From NCBI GenBank assembly GCA_016235585.1, contig JACRJY010000146.1, positions 1 through 48,796 on the forward strand: a DNA stretch of 48,796 nt, given 5' to 3'. This DNA is from Verrucomicrobiota bacterium (GTDB lineage Bacteria; Verrucomicrobiota; Verrucomicrobiia; Limisphaerales; JACRJY01). A model generated the notes under the pieces. It was given only the letters and a program-made list of their open reading frames with translations, ran no database searches and was not told the DNA's origin. Made by a program: the position numbers and the translations under genes. Positions 17,287 to 26,256 of the stretch are shown in pieces (position 1 is the stretch's first letter; every line of letters begins with the position of its first letter).

Positions 17287-17775
17287 TTACCGGTCAAAAA
17301 TCCGGAACCGGCTGCCGGGCATGATGGGAATGATGTCGCCGCCGCCGAAGCCGAGGTTGGTGTCCGTGGCGAGAATCGAATCCGCCACCGGGCCGGGCGC
17401 GTAGGAATAGGGGCGCGGCGGATTTTCCGTGAACTTCTCGGCCTTGACCTTGGTGTAGGGGTCTTCAAACCACTTGTCGGGGAAGAAATACGCGTCGTAG
17501 GTGGGCGTGGGGATGGGGAAGGTGGCGATCTCCGACGCGCCGATGAGCGTGCGGGCGAAGCTGCGGTTGATGCCGCGCGCCAGCCCCGCCGTGTAGCCGG
17601 CGTCGCGGCCGTCAAACAGCGTGGCCTGCTCGATGGAGCGGGAAATCTCGCCGCCGCGGGTGAACTCGGTGAAGTTGTTGATGCCGCGGCCGAGCTTGCG
17701 CTCCATGCCGCCGCAGCCGGCGGAGAGCAGCGCCACCGCGATGAGCGCGGCCAGGAAGGAAAGTTTCTTTTGCAT
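17287..17775 (-). CDS. Exosortase system-associated lipoprotein, TIGR04073 family
   Basis: A 162-residue protein with a lipoprotein signal (MQKKLSFLAALIAVALLSAGC, lipobox SAGC). The mature part has the TIGR04073 layout: RKLGRGINNFTEFTRGGEIS, then AGLARGINRSFARTLIGASEIATFPIPTP with a Gly-rich amphipathic segment, then TYDAYFFPDKWFEDP. Family members occur in genomes with exosortase/PEP-CTERM sorting; their role is unknown. The ATG at 17775 is selected because it begins the signal peptide. A strong terminator follows. Recognition is from memory of the family pattern. Confidence 0.78.
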   Translation of the reverse strand: MQKKLSFLAALIAVALLSAGCGGMERKLGRGINNFTEFTRGGEISRSIEQATLFDGRDAGYTAGLARGINRSFARTLIGASEIATFPIPTPTYDAYFFPDKWFEDPYTKVKAEKFTENPPRPYSYAPGPVADSILATDTNLGFGGGDIIPIMPGSRFRIFDR

Positions 17776-17887
17776 AGGGTTGTTACTGTTGGGGCAAAGG
17801 TTAGCGAGGGGCGGCGGGTTGTAAAGCGCGTTTTCGCGAAGGGGCGGGAAATTTTGCGGGCACACATCCGCGCTGTCCTCCACGCGC

Positions 17888-17995
17888 GTAGCGCAGCCGT
17901 CCTCGGCTGCGGGTTCATGGGGCGTCCGCGCCCCGCGTTCCAAGCCGGGCCGCGAGACGCGGCCCGAATCCGCAGGCGGGGACGCCCTGCGCTAC
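17888..17995. repeat. GTAGCGCAG-family inverted element, copy 1
   Basis: Both ends read GTAGCGCAG...CTGCGG inward. Each arm contains a terminal hairpin (CAGCCG-TCCT-CGGCTG on the left) and an inner hairpin: GGGGCG/CGCCCC on the left, and GGGCCGCG/CGCGGCCC at 17946-17964 on the right. Both arms carry a TTC linker after CTGCGG. It takes up much of the 303-bp gap 17776-18078 between the divergent TIGR04073 and protease genes. No promoter stood out in the rest of that gap. Confidence 0.85.
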
Positions 17996-18078
17996 AGGGA
18001 CAGTGCGCGGATGCGAACAATTTATCCCGGACGCCACTGGCCGCTTGTCATCCCGGCGGCGGCGGGCTACTTTCCGCC

Positions 18079-19053
18079 GTGTTGAAAAAGCCATTTCTCC
18101 AAGCCGTGCTCCTGCTGGGGTGCCTCTGCACCACCACGGCGGACGAGGTGCAGCTCAAGGACAAGTCCGCGCTCATCGGCAAGGTGCTCGCGGAAAAACC
18201 CGACCAGGTGGTCGTGGACGTGGGCTACACCGTGCTCGTGGTGCCGCGCGATCAGATCGCCAAAATCACGCGCGCCGAAGCCGCGAAGCCCGCCAAATCG
18301 GAGTCATCGAAAAAAAAGACCGCGCCCGCCGCTGAAACCAAAACCGGCCTCTTCGCCACCGCCACCGGGCCGCGCGCCGAACAAACCGTGCGCGAACTGG
18401 TGAACCAGCTTGGCCAGGCCGTGGTGCAGGTTCGCACGCCGGGCGGGCTGGGGTCGGGATTTTTCCTCAACGCGGAGGGCTACCTCATCACGAACTTCCA
18501 CGTCGTCGAGGGCGAGACGCAGATTTCCGTCGAGGTCTATCAGCAGCAGGCCGGGCAGCTCGAGCGCCGGAACTACAAGCAGGTGCGCATCGTCGCGATG
18601 AACAAGTTCGCCGACCTCGCCCTGCTCAAGATCGAGGACAAGGACGCGCCGAAGTTCGCGCACGTGCCGCTCGGCGACTCGGACGCGCTGGCCGTGGGCG
18701 ACCGCGTGTTCGCCATCGGCAGCCCGCTGGGGCTGGAGCGCACCGTCACCGAGGGCATCATGAGCACCAAGACGCGCCAGATGCAGGGATCGCTCTATCT
18801 CCAGACCACCGCGCAGATCAATCCGGGCAACAGCGGCGGCCCGCTCTTCAACCTGCATGGCGAAGTCGTCGGCGTGACCAACATGAAGATCACTTTTGGC
18901 GAAGGGCTGGGCTTCGCCATTCCGATTGATGTGGTGAAACATTTCCTCAACCACCGCGACGCCTACGCCTACGACAACGACAACCCCAGCAACGCCTACC
19001 GCTACCTCGAACCGCCGAGCCGGTTGAAGCAGAAGGTGGTCGAACAGCCGTGA
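18079..19053 (+). CDS. S1C-type trypsin-like serine protease without PDZ domain
   Basis: A 324-residue exported protease. Signal peptide about 1-21; then a small all-beta stretch (DEVQLKDKSALIGKVL...VLVVPRDQIAKI, about 22-65), a charged linker, and a DegP-like protease domain (about 100-300) with H141 (NFHVVEG), D179 (FADLALL) and S252 (NPGNSGGPL). There is no PDZ domain: the protein ends about 70 residues after the catalytic serine, whereas DegP/DegS have one or two. The GTG at 18079 is preferred since it begins the signal peptide; TTG at 18082 is the alternative. No ATG is suitably placed. It probably acts in envelope protein quality control or processing. Confidence 0.88.
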   Translation: MLKKPFLQAVLLLGCLCTTTADEVQLKDKSALIGKVLAEKPDQVVVDVGYTVLVVPRDQIAKITRAEAAKPAKSESSKKKTAPAAETKTGLFATATGPRAEQTVRELVNQLGQAVVQVRTPGGLGSGFFLNAEGYLITNFHVVEGETQISVEVYQQQAGQLERRNYKQVRIVAMNKFADLALLKIEDKDAPKFAHVPLGDSDALAVGDRVFAIGSPLGLERTVTEGIMSTKTRQMQGSLYLQTTAQINPGNSGGPLFNLHGEVVGVTNMKITFGEGLGFAIPIDVVKHFLNHRDAYAYDNDNPSNAYRYLEPPSRLKQKVVEQP

Positions 19054-19118
19054 AGGTTCTGTTCAACATTGTTTCCGTTCCAGGCTGAAACCCCTCGCAG
19101 ATTCTCCCGCCATATTTT

Positions 19119-21032
19119 ATGCGCCACTTGAAATTATTCCTCACGCTCGCCGGCCTTTGCGCCGCGCTGGCCGCCACCGCCGCCACGCCGCCCGCCGAAA
19201 AACTCCTGCCCGCCGACACGCTCGGCGTGTTCACCGTGCCGGACTGGGACCAGGCCGCCGCCGCCTACCGCCCGGCGCTGGAAATCTGGCGCGACCCGGC
19301 CCTCAAGCCCTTCACCGACAAATTTACCGAACAGTTCAAGGCCGAGATCATTGTGCCGCTCGAACGCGAACTTGGCATCAAGCTCGCCGACTACGCCGAC
19401 CTCGTCCACGGCCAGCTCACCGTCGCCGTGCTCCAAAACGGCTGGCGCGGCGAACCGGCCAAAAACCCCGGCGTCATCGTCCTGCTCGACACGAAGGACA
19501 AATCGGATCAGCTCAAAAAAACCCTCGCCGACCTCAAGAAGAAATGGACGGACGGCGGCAAGCAGTTGAAGACCGAGAAGCTGCGCGACGTGGAGGTGAC
19601 GACGCTGGTCTTCACCGGCGACGAGCTTTCCAAGTCGTTCGACAACGCCTTCAACGGCGGCAAGCCGCGCAAGAAAAAGCCGTCCGCCAGCGATGCCGAC
19701 GGCGTCATGCCTCCAAAGAAAAACACCCTCGCCATCGCGCAGTCCGGCCCGCTGCTGCTGTTGAGCGACGCGCCGGCGAACATCGAGAAAATCCTCGCCC
19801 GCCAGTCCGGCAGTTCCGAAGGCTCGCTCGCCGAAGACCCGGTCTTCGAGGCGAACCGCGCCGCGCTCTTCCGCGATGCCACCGGGTTCCTCTGGGTCAA
19901 CGTGCGCCCGCTCGTGGAGGCGTTGGAGCGCAACCTCAAACTCTCCGCCACCGCCACGGAGGAAGGCGGCCAGGCCAACCCGCTCATGCCCAATCCCGCC
20001 ACGCTGATCCCGCTGCTCGGCCTGAAAGAAATCAAATCCCTCGCCCTCCACCTCCACGCCTCGTCCTCCGGCTGGCTCGTCAATTTTTTCATCGGCGCGC
20101 CGGAGTCCACGCGCCGGGGGCTGTTCAAGCTGCTGGCGTTCGAGGCGAAGGATTCTGCGCCGCCGTCGTTCATCCCGGCGGACACGGCGAAGTTCCAGCG
20201 CCTGCGCATTGACGGCTCCAAGACCTGGGCGAACATCGAGACGCTGCTCGGCCAGATTTCCCCGCAGATGAAAGGCATGGTCGCCATGAGCATGGCCGCC
20301 GCCGGCAAGGATCGCGACGAGAACTTCGACCTCAAGAAGGAGCTGATCGGCAACCTCGGCAACGACGTTGTCGTCTGGCAGAAAATTCCCCGCAGCGCCG
20401 CGCTCGAAGACATCGGCGCGCCGCCCACGCTCATCCTCGTCGGCTCGCCGGCGGCGGACAAGCTGGCCCAGGCCGTCCGCACCGGCTCATCGCTCACCAG
20501 CCCGGAACTGCCGAAGGAACGCGAGTTTCTGGGCCGTAAAATTTTCACCCTCAAGCTCCCGCCGAAGGTGAACCCCAAGACCGGTAGGCCCGTGGAAAAC
20601 AATTTCCAGTTCGCCGCCAGCGGCGGCTACCTCGCCCTTTCCAGCGATACCGCGATGCTGGAGGAATATCTCCGCAGCAAGGAAGGAGCCGCCAAACCGC
20701 TCGCCGAGCTGGCCGGGCTGCGCGAGGCCGCCCAGCAGGTTGGCGGCACCAGCACCGGCTGGTTCATCTACGAGAACCAAATCGAGACGATGCGCCTGCT
20801 CTTCGAGGCCGCCCGCACCGATCCGAAGGCGTTCGACCAGGCGTTCTCGCTGCCCGGCGCGGGCGCGGGCCTCGGCGACACCGGGCTGAAAAAGTGGATG
20901 GATTTCTCGCTGCTGCCGCCCTTCGAGAAGATTGCGAAATACTTTTCCTTCACCGTGTCCGCCGGCAGCGCCACCGCCGACGGCATCCACTTCAAAGCCT
21001 ACTCGCCCCTGCCGCCGAGCTTGAAGAAATGA
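19119..21032 (+). CDS. Secreted hypothetical protein (DUF3352-like)
   Basis: A 637-residue protein with a clear signal peptide (MRHLKLFLTLAGLCAALAATAAT). It begins with LLPADTLGVFTVPDWDQAAAAY and has repeated alpha/beta stretches (VILLDTKDKSDQLKKTLADL, GYLALSSDTAMLEEYLRS), the pattern I associate with DUF3352-type secreted proteins common in Verrucomicrobiota and Planctomycetes. No enzyme motif is visible. A Lys-rich, low-complexity segment lies at about 185-205. It is 65 bp after the protease gene on the same strand and could be co-transcribed. Function unknown. Confidence 0.75.
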   Translation: MRHLKLFLTLAGLCAALAATAATPPAEKLLPADTLGVFTVPDWDQAAAAYRPALEIWRDPALKPFTDKFTEQFKAEIIVPLERELGIKLADYADLVHGQLTVAVLQNGWRGEPAKNPGVIVLLDTKDKSDQLKKTLADLKKKWTDGGKQLKTEKLRDVEVTTLVFTGDELSKSFDNAFNGGKPRKKKPSASDADGVMPPKKNTLAIAQSGPLLLLSDAPANIEKILARQSGSSEGSLAEDPVFEANRAALFRDATGFLWVNVRPLVEALERNLKLSATATEEGGQANPLMPNPATLIPLLGLKEIKSLALHLHASSSGWLVNFFIGAPESTRRGLFKLLAFEAKDSAPPSFIPADTAKFQRLRIDGSKTWANIETLLGQISPQMKGMVAMSMAAAGKDRDENFDLKKELIGNLGNDVVVWQKIPRSAALEDIGAPPTLILVGSPAADKLAQAVRTGSSLTSPELPKEREFLGRKIFTLKLPPKVNPKTGRPVENNFQFAASGGYLALSSDTAMLEEYLRSKEGAAKPLAELAGLREAAQQVGGTSTGWFIYENQIETMRLLFEAARTDPKAFDQAFSLPGAGAGLGDTGLKKWMDFSLLPPFEKIAKYFSFTVSAGSATADGIHFKAYSPLPPSLKK

Positions 21033-21044
21033 GCAGCGGAGTGC

Positions 21045-22259
21045 TCACCCCGCGCCGTCCACAATGCGGCAGCGCATCGGCGCGAGCTTTTTGCCAGTGG
21101 CGGCCTCGAATCCCGCCGCGATGCGCTTCATGAAATCCTCCGCGTCGTTCCACGCGACGAGGTTGATGGTCGCCCCGCCGAAGCCGCCGCCCGTGAGCCG
21201 CGCGCCGAGGCAGCCGGGATGCGCGCGGGCCAGCTCGACGAGCAGATCCAGCTCCGCGCAACTGTTCTGGAAAAAATCCCGCGAGCTTTCGTGGCTCTGA
21301 AACAGATACTGGCCGAGCTGCACCAGATCCCCCTCGTCCAGCGCGCGCCCGGCGAAGACGACGCGCTGGTTCTCGCCGACGACGTGGTAGGCGCAGCCGT
21401 GCTCGCGCTCGCGGAGTTTTGATTTCTGCGCCGCGAGCTGGCGCGGCTCGACCGAGCGGAGCGACTTGGCGCGGAGCACCTTCGCCGCCGCGTCGCACCA
21501 GAAGCGCCGCGCGTTGTAGTGGCCGGTGGCGTGCGCGTGCTGCACGCCGGAGTCGCACACGACCACGGCGAGTTCGCCGATGAGCGGCAGCCACTCGACG
21601 GTGAGGTGCTTGAAATCAATCTGCATCGCGTGAAACTCCTTCCCGCAGAGCGACGAGATTTGATCGAGCAGGCCGCACTTCACGCCGACGAATTCGGTCT
21701 CCGCCTCGCCGCAGGCCTGCGCGAGAAAGAGTTTTTCCTTCGGCGTGAGCCGGGGCAGCCGTCCGCGCGAGTCGCGGCGCGGCGGGGAAATCGCGCCGCC
21801 GAGGCCAAGCCGGAACGGATACAGCTCGCGCAGCATGATGGCGGTCGCGACTTCGAGCGCGCCAGAGCTGCCCAGACCCGCGCCCACGGGAATCTCGCTG
21901 AACACGGCGGCGTTGAAGCCCGCGAAATGCACGCGCCTTTTCCGCAGCGCGGCCAGCACGCCCTTCACGTAATCCGTCCACGGCGCGGCGGGGTTTTTGG
22001 TGAACTCGCTGATCCAGAATTTCTCGCGCTGCTCCGGGAACGCGGCGGAGAACAGCTCAATGCGCCCATCATTGCGTGGCGAGGCGGCGATGTAGAGGTA
22101 GCGATCCACCGCGAGCGAGAGCACAAGTCCCTCGTTGTAATCGGTGTGGTTGCCGAGCAGTTCGAGCCGGGCGGGGGCCTTGACGACGTGCGTGGGCGTG
22201 TAGCCGAACGCGCGGCGGAAAGTTTTCTGCGCTTCAAGGACGCCGGAATACGCGGACAC
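21045..22259 (-). CDS. galK: Galactokinase with an about 20-residue insertion
   Basis: A 404-residue galactokinase (galactose to galactose 1-phosphate, Leloir pathway). The signature GNHTDYNEG (36-44) has Asn where most galactokinases have Glu (GEHTDYN). The GHMP ATP loop GAGLGSSGALEVA lies at 126-138, VGVKCGLLDQ follows the insertion, and TGGGFGGATINLV is C-terminal. Between the GHMP loop and VGVKCG there are about 20 more residues than in E. coli GalK; the extra part (about 151-174) is Arg/Gly-rich, and its DNA (21738-21809) contains two short GC-rich hairpins. No other gal genes are adjacent. It follows the pterin dehydratase gene by 21 bp. Substrate could be another sugar. Confidence 0.9.
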   Translation of the reverse strand: MSAYSGVLEAQKTFRRAFGYTPTHVVKAPARLELLGNHTDYNEGLVLSLAVDRYLYIAASPRNDGRIELFSAAFPEQREKFWISEFTKNPAAPWTDYVKGVLAALRKRRVHFAGFNAAVFSEIPVGAGLGSSGALEVATAIMLRELYPFRLGLGGAISPPRRDSRGRLPRLTPKEKLFLAQACGEAETEFVGVKCGLLDQISSLCGKEFHAMQIDFKHLTVEWLPLIGELAVVVCDSGVQHAHATGHYNARRFWCDAAAKVLRAKSLRSVEPRQLAAQKSKLREREHGCAYHVVGENQRVVFAGRALDEGDLVQLGQYLFQSHESSRDFFQNSCAELDLLVELARAHPGCLGARLTGGGFGGATINLVAWNDAEDFMKRIAAGFEAATGKKLAPMRCRIVDGAG

Positions 22260-22280
22260 GGCAGGGTGGAACGGTGCGGT

Positions 22281-22580
22281 TCAACTCTTCACGCGGCAGC
22301 GAATGGCGAGCCGGTCGAACTGCGCGGCGAGCGCGAAATCTTTTTCGGTCAGCCCGCCGGCGTCGTGCGTGGTGAGCGTGAGCGTCACTTTGTTCCAGCG
22401 GATGTCAATGTCCGGATGGTGCCAGGCCTTTTCCGCGAGCCGGGCGACGGCGTTGACGAAGCGCACCGCCGCCGGGAAGTCCTTGAACTCGGCGGTGCGG
22501 CGGATACAGCGGGCGGCTTTCTTCCAACCCGGCACGGATTTGAGCGCGGCGGTGATCTGGGCGGGCGTGAGTTTTTTCAT
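22281..22580 (-). CDS. 4a-hydroxytetrahydrobiopterin dehydratase (pterin-4a-carbinolamine dehydratase)
   Basis: A 99-residue PCD/DCoH protein, the normal size. The catalytic pattern WHHPDIDIRWNKV (53-65), with the His-His and following THDAGGLTEKD (71-81), is intact. It dehydrates 4a-hydroxytetrahydrobiopterin formed by aromatic amino-acid hydroxylases, and some homologues act in molybdopterin metabolism. No hydroxylase gene is in the window. It lies 21 bp upstream of galK on the same strand, probably co-transcribed, without obvious functional link. Confidence 0.93.
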   Translation of the reverse strand: MKKLTPAQITAALKSVPGWKKAARCIRRTAEFKDFPAAVRFVNAVARLAEKAWHHPDIDIRWNKVTLTLTTHDAGGLTEKDFALAAQFDRLAIRCRVKS

Positions 22581-22631
22581 GCGGCATCAATGCCACGCGC
22601 CGCGCCGCCGGTCACGCGAAAAACCCGCCCC

Positions 22632-22681
22632 CTCGTTCTCGGCCTCCTCCTCGAACGAACTCGGAGAAAACCGAGGACGAG
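22632..22681. repeat. Intergenic inverted repeat CTCGTTCTCGG / CCGAGGACGAG
   Basis: 11-nt arms (22632-22642, 22671-22681) with one mismatch and an inner GAACGAACTCGGAGAAAA segment. It lies in the 192-bp gap between the divergent pterin dehydratase and YfhO-type genes. No terminator T-run; the nearby promoter is not obvious. Confidence 0.55.
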
Positions 22682-22772
22682 CGGGGAAAGTTCACCATTG
22701 TCGCCCGGCCCGCCGTTCGCTAGCTTGACGGCCATACATGACGGAACCGCTCCCAATCCGCTGAAACATATC

Positions 22773-25406
22773 ATGGCCAACGAGACGCCCGCCCTCCGGG
22801 GCAGCACTTTCCCCCGCGATTTCCTGCTGGCGCTGGTCTGCCTGGCCGCCGCGCTGGCCGTTTTTTTCTCCCCCAGCTTTCAACCGGGCGAGACGCTGTT
22901 TTCCAACGACGGGCCGCTGGGCACCATGGCCAACGAGCGGATCAACCTGCCCGGCAACTTTTTTGGCATCTGGGAGCACCTGAACTGGCTGGGCTACCCG
23001 GGCCTCAACGCCACGCCCAACATCAGCACGCACGCGTTCTGGGTGCTGGGGCCGATTAACTTCTCCCGGTTTTACGGGCCGTTCTCGCTGCTGTTTCTCG
23101 GTTTGAGCGCTTGGCTGCTGATGCGGCAGTTGCGGTTCAACAACTGGGTCGGCATCCTCGCCGGCCTCGCGGCGGCGCTGAACGCGAACACGTTTTCCAA
23201 CGTCTGCTGGGGCCTCTCCGCCCGCTCGCTGGTGCAGGCCTGCACGTTCCTCGCGCTCGCCGCGCTCGTCAGCGGACAGCGGCGGCGGCCCCTCTGGAAG
23301 GCGCTGCTCGCCGGCCTCGCGGTGGGCATGGGCATCATGGAGGGCTTCGATGTCGGCGCGATTTTCAGCCTTTACGTGGCGATGTTTGCCGTGTTTCTCG
23401 CGTGGAACGAGGGCGAAGGCTCGCCCGCCGGCAGAATTTTCAAGGGCGTCGGGCGCGTGGCCGTCGTGGCGGCGTTTGCCGCGTTCGTGGCGGCCTACAC
23501 CATGAGCACGCTCATCGGCACGCAGATCAAGGGCGTCGCCGGCATGGGGCAGGACACCGGGAGCAAAGAGCGGCGCTGGGCCGAGGCCACGGCGTGGAGC
23601 ACGCCGCCGTCCGAGACGTTCCGCGTGCTCATCCCCGGCGTGTTTGGCTACCGCATGGACACGGCGGAGGGCGGCCAATACTGGGGCACCACGGGACGCC
23701 AGCAGGATTTCGAGAAGACGAAGGCCGGCTTCCCCCGTCATTCCGGCTCCGGCGAATACGCCGGCGTGCTCGTCGTGCTGGTGGCGCTGTGGGCCGTCGC
23801 GCTTTCCTTCCGCCGCCAGGACGGCCCGTTCACCGACGCCGAGCGGCGCTTCATCTGGTTCACGGCGGGGCTGGGTTTTCTTTCGCTGCTGTTTGCGTGG
23901 GGTTATCACGCGCCGTTTTACCGGCTGCTATACGCGCTGCCGTTCTTCTCCACCATCCGCAATCCGATGAAGTTCATGCACCCGTTCCATCTGGCCGTGG
24001 TGATCCTGTTCGGCTTCGGCCTGCAGGCGCTGGCCCGGCGGCACCTCGACGATGCGAAGGAGACGGGCCGCAAGTGGCTGGAGCAGCTGAAGAACTGGTG
24101 GGCCACGAGCCAGGGCTTTGAGAAGAAATGGACCGTCGGCTCGTTCGTCGCCGTCGGCGCGGCGTTCGTGGGGTGGCTGCTCTACAGCGCCACGCGCGGC
24201 GATCTGATTGAGCACCTGAAAAAGGAGGGCTTCGGCGACGGCGCGGCGCAAATCGCCAGGTTCAGCTACAACGAGGTCGCCCTGTTCATCCTTGTGCTGG
24301 CACTGGCGGTGGCGTGGATGGCGTGCGTGCTGGCCGGGGTTTTCACGGGTCGCCGCGCCAAGTGGGCCGCGCTGATCGCCGGGCTGTTCCTCGTCGTGGA
24401 CTTTGGCCGCGCGAACAAGCCGTGGATCGTCTATTACAACTACCGCGAAAAGCTCGCGAGCAACGCCGTGCTCGACTTCCTGCGCGAGCGTCCCCACGAG
24501 CACCGCGTCGCCATGGCCCCGCTGCAACTGCCCCCGCAGCTTGGCAACACCCTCGGCGCGGTCTACAGCGACTGGCTGCAAAACAACTTCCCCTACTACA
24601 ATATCCAGTCGCTCGACATCATCCAGATGCCCCGCCAGCCCGAGGACATGGTGGCCTACAACAACACCGTCCGCGCGGTGCCGGTGCGCTGGTGGCAGCT
24701 CTCGAACACGCGCTACTTCCTCACGGCGACAATGGCCACCGATTACATGAACCAGCAGTTCGACCCCGCGCAGCGCCGCTTCCGCGTCCATGCCGCGTTT
24801 GATTTCGCCCCCAAGGCCGGCCTCACCGCCGCCAGCCGGATCGAGGACTTGGAGGTCGTGCCCCGGACGAACGGCAACTTCGCCCTCATCGAGTTCACCG
24901 GCGCATTGCCGCGCGCGAAACTTTATTCCCACTGGCAAACCCCCACCAACGATCAGGCCGCGCTCCAGACTTTGATCAATCCCGCCTTCGACCCGGAGAA
25001 GACCGTGCTCGTCTCCGCGCCGCTTGCACCGCCGCAGCCGGCGGACGCCGCCCAGCCCGCCGGCGAAGTGAAGATCACGCAATACAAACCCACCAAGCTG
25101 CGCCTCGAAGCCGCCTCCGCCGTGCCCACCGTGCTGCTGCTCAACGACCGCCACTCGCCGGACTGGAAGGTCTGGGTGGACGGCAAACCGGACACTGTGC
25201 TGCGCTGCAACTACATCGTCCGCGGCGTGGCGCTACCGGCGGGGCGGCATGAAATCGAGTTCCGCTTCGAGCCGCCCGTGGGCGCGCTGTGGGTGAGCGT
25301 GGCCGCGCTGGCGATCAGCCTCGGCCTCGGCCTGTTCCTGCTGATCACCGCCGAGCGCCCGGCTCCGCTGCCACCACCCGCCCAAGGCGCAGGCAAGAAA
25401 CAGTAG
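22773..25406 (+). CDS. YfhO-type large membrane protein
   Basis: An 877-residue integral membrane protein. The N-terminal about 520 residues hold roughly 12 hydrophobic helices with a periplasmic loop rich in aromatic residues (LFSNDGPLGTMANERINLPGNFFGIWE), as in GT-C-like YfhO proteins. The C-terminal about 300 residues are soluble (RVAMAPLQLPPQLGN..., DRHSPDWKVWVDGKPDTVLRCNYIVRGVALPAGRHEIEFRF) and end in one more helix. The YfhO family has been linked to glycosylation of lipoteichoic acid in Gram-positives; the role here is unknown. The ATG at 22773 is chosen: the long upstream open frame is antisense to galK and not coding. Confidence 0.85.
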   Translation: MANETPALRGSTFPRDFLLALVCLAAALAVFFSPSFQPGETLFSNDGPLGTMANERINLPGNFFGIWEHLNWLGYPGLNATPNISTHAFWVLGPINFSRFYGPFSLLFLGLSAWLLMRQLRFNNWVGILAGLAAALNANTFSNVCWGLSARSLVQACTFLALAALVSGQRRRPLWKALLAGLAVGMGIMEGFDVGAIFSLYVAMFAVFLAWNEGEGSPAGRIFKGVGRVAVVAAFAAFVAAYTMSTLIGTQIKGVAGMGQDTGSKERRWAEATAWSTPPSETFRVLIPGVFGYRMDTAEGGQYWGTTGRQQDFEKTKAGFPRHSGSGEYAGVLVVLVALWAVALSFRRQDGPFTDAERRFIWFTAGLGFLSLLFAWGYHAPFYRLLYALPFFSTIRNPMKFMHPFHLAVVILFGFGLQALARRHLDDAKETGRKWLEQLKNWWATSQGFEKKWTVGSFVAVGAAFVGWLLYSATRGDLIEHLKKEGFGDGAAQIARFSYNEVALFILVLALAVAWMACVLAGVFTGRRAKWAALIAGLFLVVDFGRANKPWIVYYNYREKLASNAVLDFLRERPHEHRVAMAPLQLPPQLGNTLGAVYSDWLQNNFPYYNIQSLDIIQMPRQPEDMVAYNNTVRAVPVRWWQLSNTRYFLTATMATDYMNQQFDPAQRRFRVHAAFDFAPKAGLTAASRIEDLEVVPRTNGNFALIEFTGALPRAKLYSHWQTPTNDQAALQTLINPAFDPEKTVLVSAPLAPPQPADAAQPAGEVKITQYKPTKLRLEAASAVPTVLLLNDRHSPDWKVWVDGKPDTVLRCNYIVRGVALPAGRHEIEFRFEPPVGALWVSVAALAISLGLGLFLLITAERPAPLPPPAQGAGKKQ

Positions 25407-25477
25407 TCGGCTTTCTGCGGCATTCATGCGCAGAAAGCCGCGATGAGGAAAGTGCGTTGGAGGATTCCACGTTCCTG

Positions 25478-25502
25478 CGGCCTGAAGGCCGCGCTCCGGC
25501 GG
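25478..25502. repeat. GCGCTCC-type palindromic repeat, intergenic copy
   Basis: The 25-bp word starting CGGCCTGAAGGCCGCGCTCC is identical to 31659-31683, which lies inside a glycosyltransferase gene. The first part is a hairpin (CGGCCT-GA-AGGCCG). It lies at the convergent junction between the YfhO gene and the next membrane-protein gene, ending at the latter's stop region. Confidence 0.85.
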
Positions 25503-26186
25503 TCATGCCTTCCCGCTGAAGATGCTCGCCAGCACGGCCTCCTTGGTTTTCCAGAGCAGCGTCATGGTGATGGCGACGGGTGCGAGCACGAGCACGGCAA
25601 ACAGCCCGCGCCGCATTGAGAAAACCGCCTCCACCGCGCTCTCGATCATCGGCGGCAGGGCGGGCGCGAAGTCCAGCGCGAGCAGCAGCGCGAGCAGCAC
25701 CATCATCGCCCGGATCAGCGCGAGGCTGTAATGCGTGAAGGTCGTCGTGTCAGCGCGGAGCGTCTCGTCGGGCAGCATCGCGGCGAGGCGCTGGAGCACG
25801 ACGTTGAGCGCGTGCAGGAAATACAGGCCGGTGAACACCAGCAGCACCACCATGCTGGCGAACAGGTTTGACTCCGGCACCCGGCCCCAGAAGAACAGGA
25901 ACGGCGCGAGGCCGAGGTTCACCAGCGCCAGCACGCGCGCCCGCTCCCACGCCTGCTGCCAGACGCGTTCCTGCGGTTGAAACTTGCCCAGTTCGTCCAC
26001 GCCGAAAAGCAGCAGCCCGGCGGCGAGCAGCGGCGGCAGCGGGCCGAGGTCGCGCAGCACGTCGTTGAGCACGTTCGGGATGCCGGCGAGCAGCGCCAGC
26101 GGCAATCCCCAGAAGAGCGCGGACAGCCCGCGCACGAGCCGGCGCAGCGAGGGCAGGAGGTCGGGATTGGGCGCCGGGTCAGGCAT
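25503..26186 (-). CDS. Hypothetical inner-membrane protein
   Basis: A 227-residue membrane protein with about five to six hydrophobic segments (around 22-40, 48-65, 85-103, 111-130, 155-172, 193-215). The linker GVDELGKFQPQERVWQQAWERAR is amphipathic. No family recognised. The ATG at 26186 is used; the frame extends 18 codons further upstream through the heptamer array, which is unlikely to be coding. It is convergent with the YfhO gene and downstream of speA on the same strand, separated by the inverted heptamer arrays. Confidence 0.75.
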   Translation of the reverse strand: MPDPAPNPDLLPSLRRLVRGLSALFWGLPLALLAGIPNVLNDVLRDLGPLPPLLAAGLLLFGVDELGKFQPQERVWQQAWERARVLALVNLGLAPFLFFWGRVPESNLFASMVVLLVFTGLYFLHALNVVLQRLAAMLPDETLRADTTTFTHYSLALIRAMMVLLALLLALDFAPALPPMIESAVEAVFSMRRGLFAVLVLAPVAITMTLLWKTKEAVLASIFSGKA

Positions 26187-26194
26187 GGGAAGAA

Positions 26195-26222
26195 GGATGA
26201 AGATTGAAAGATGAAGGATGAA
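26195..26222. repeat. Heptanucleotide array GGATGAA (left arm of inverted pair)
   Basis: Four 7-nt units: GGATGAA, GATTGAA, AGATGAA, GGATGAA. It is the inverted complement of the TTCATCC array at 26257-26284; the two arms can form a long hairpin around a 34-bp spacer. Confidence 0.88.
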
Positions 26223-26256
26223 AAAGCGCGGCCCCGACACCGCTCACTTTCTGGGT

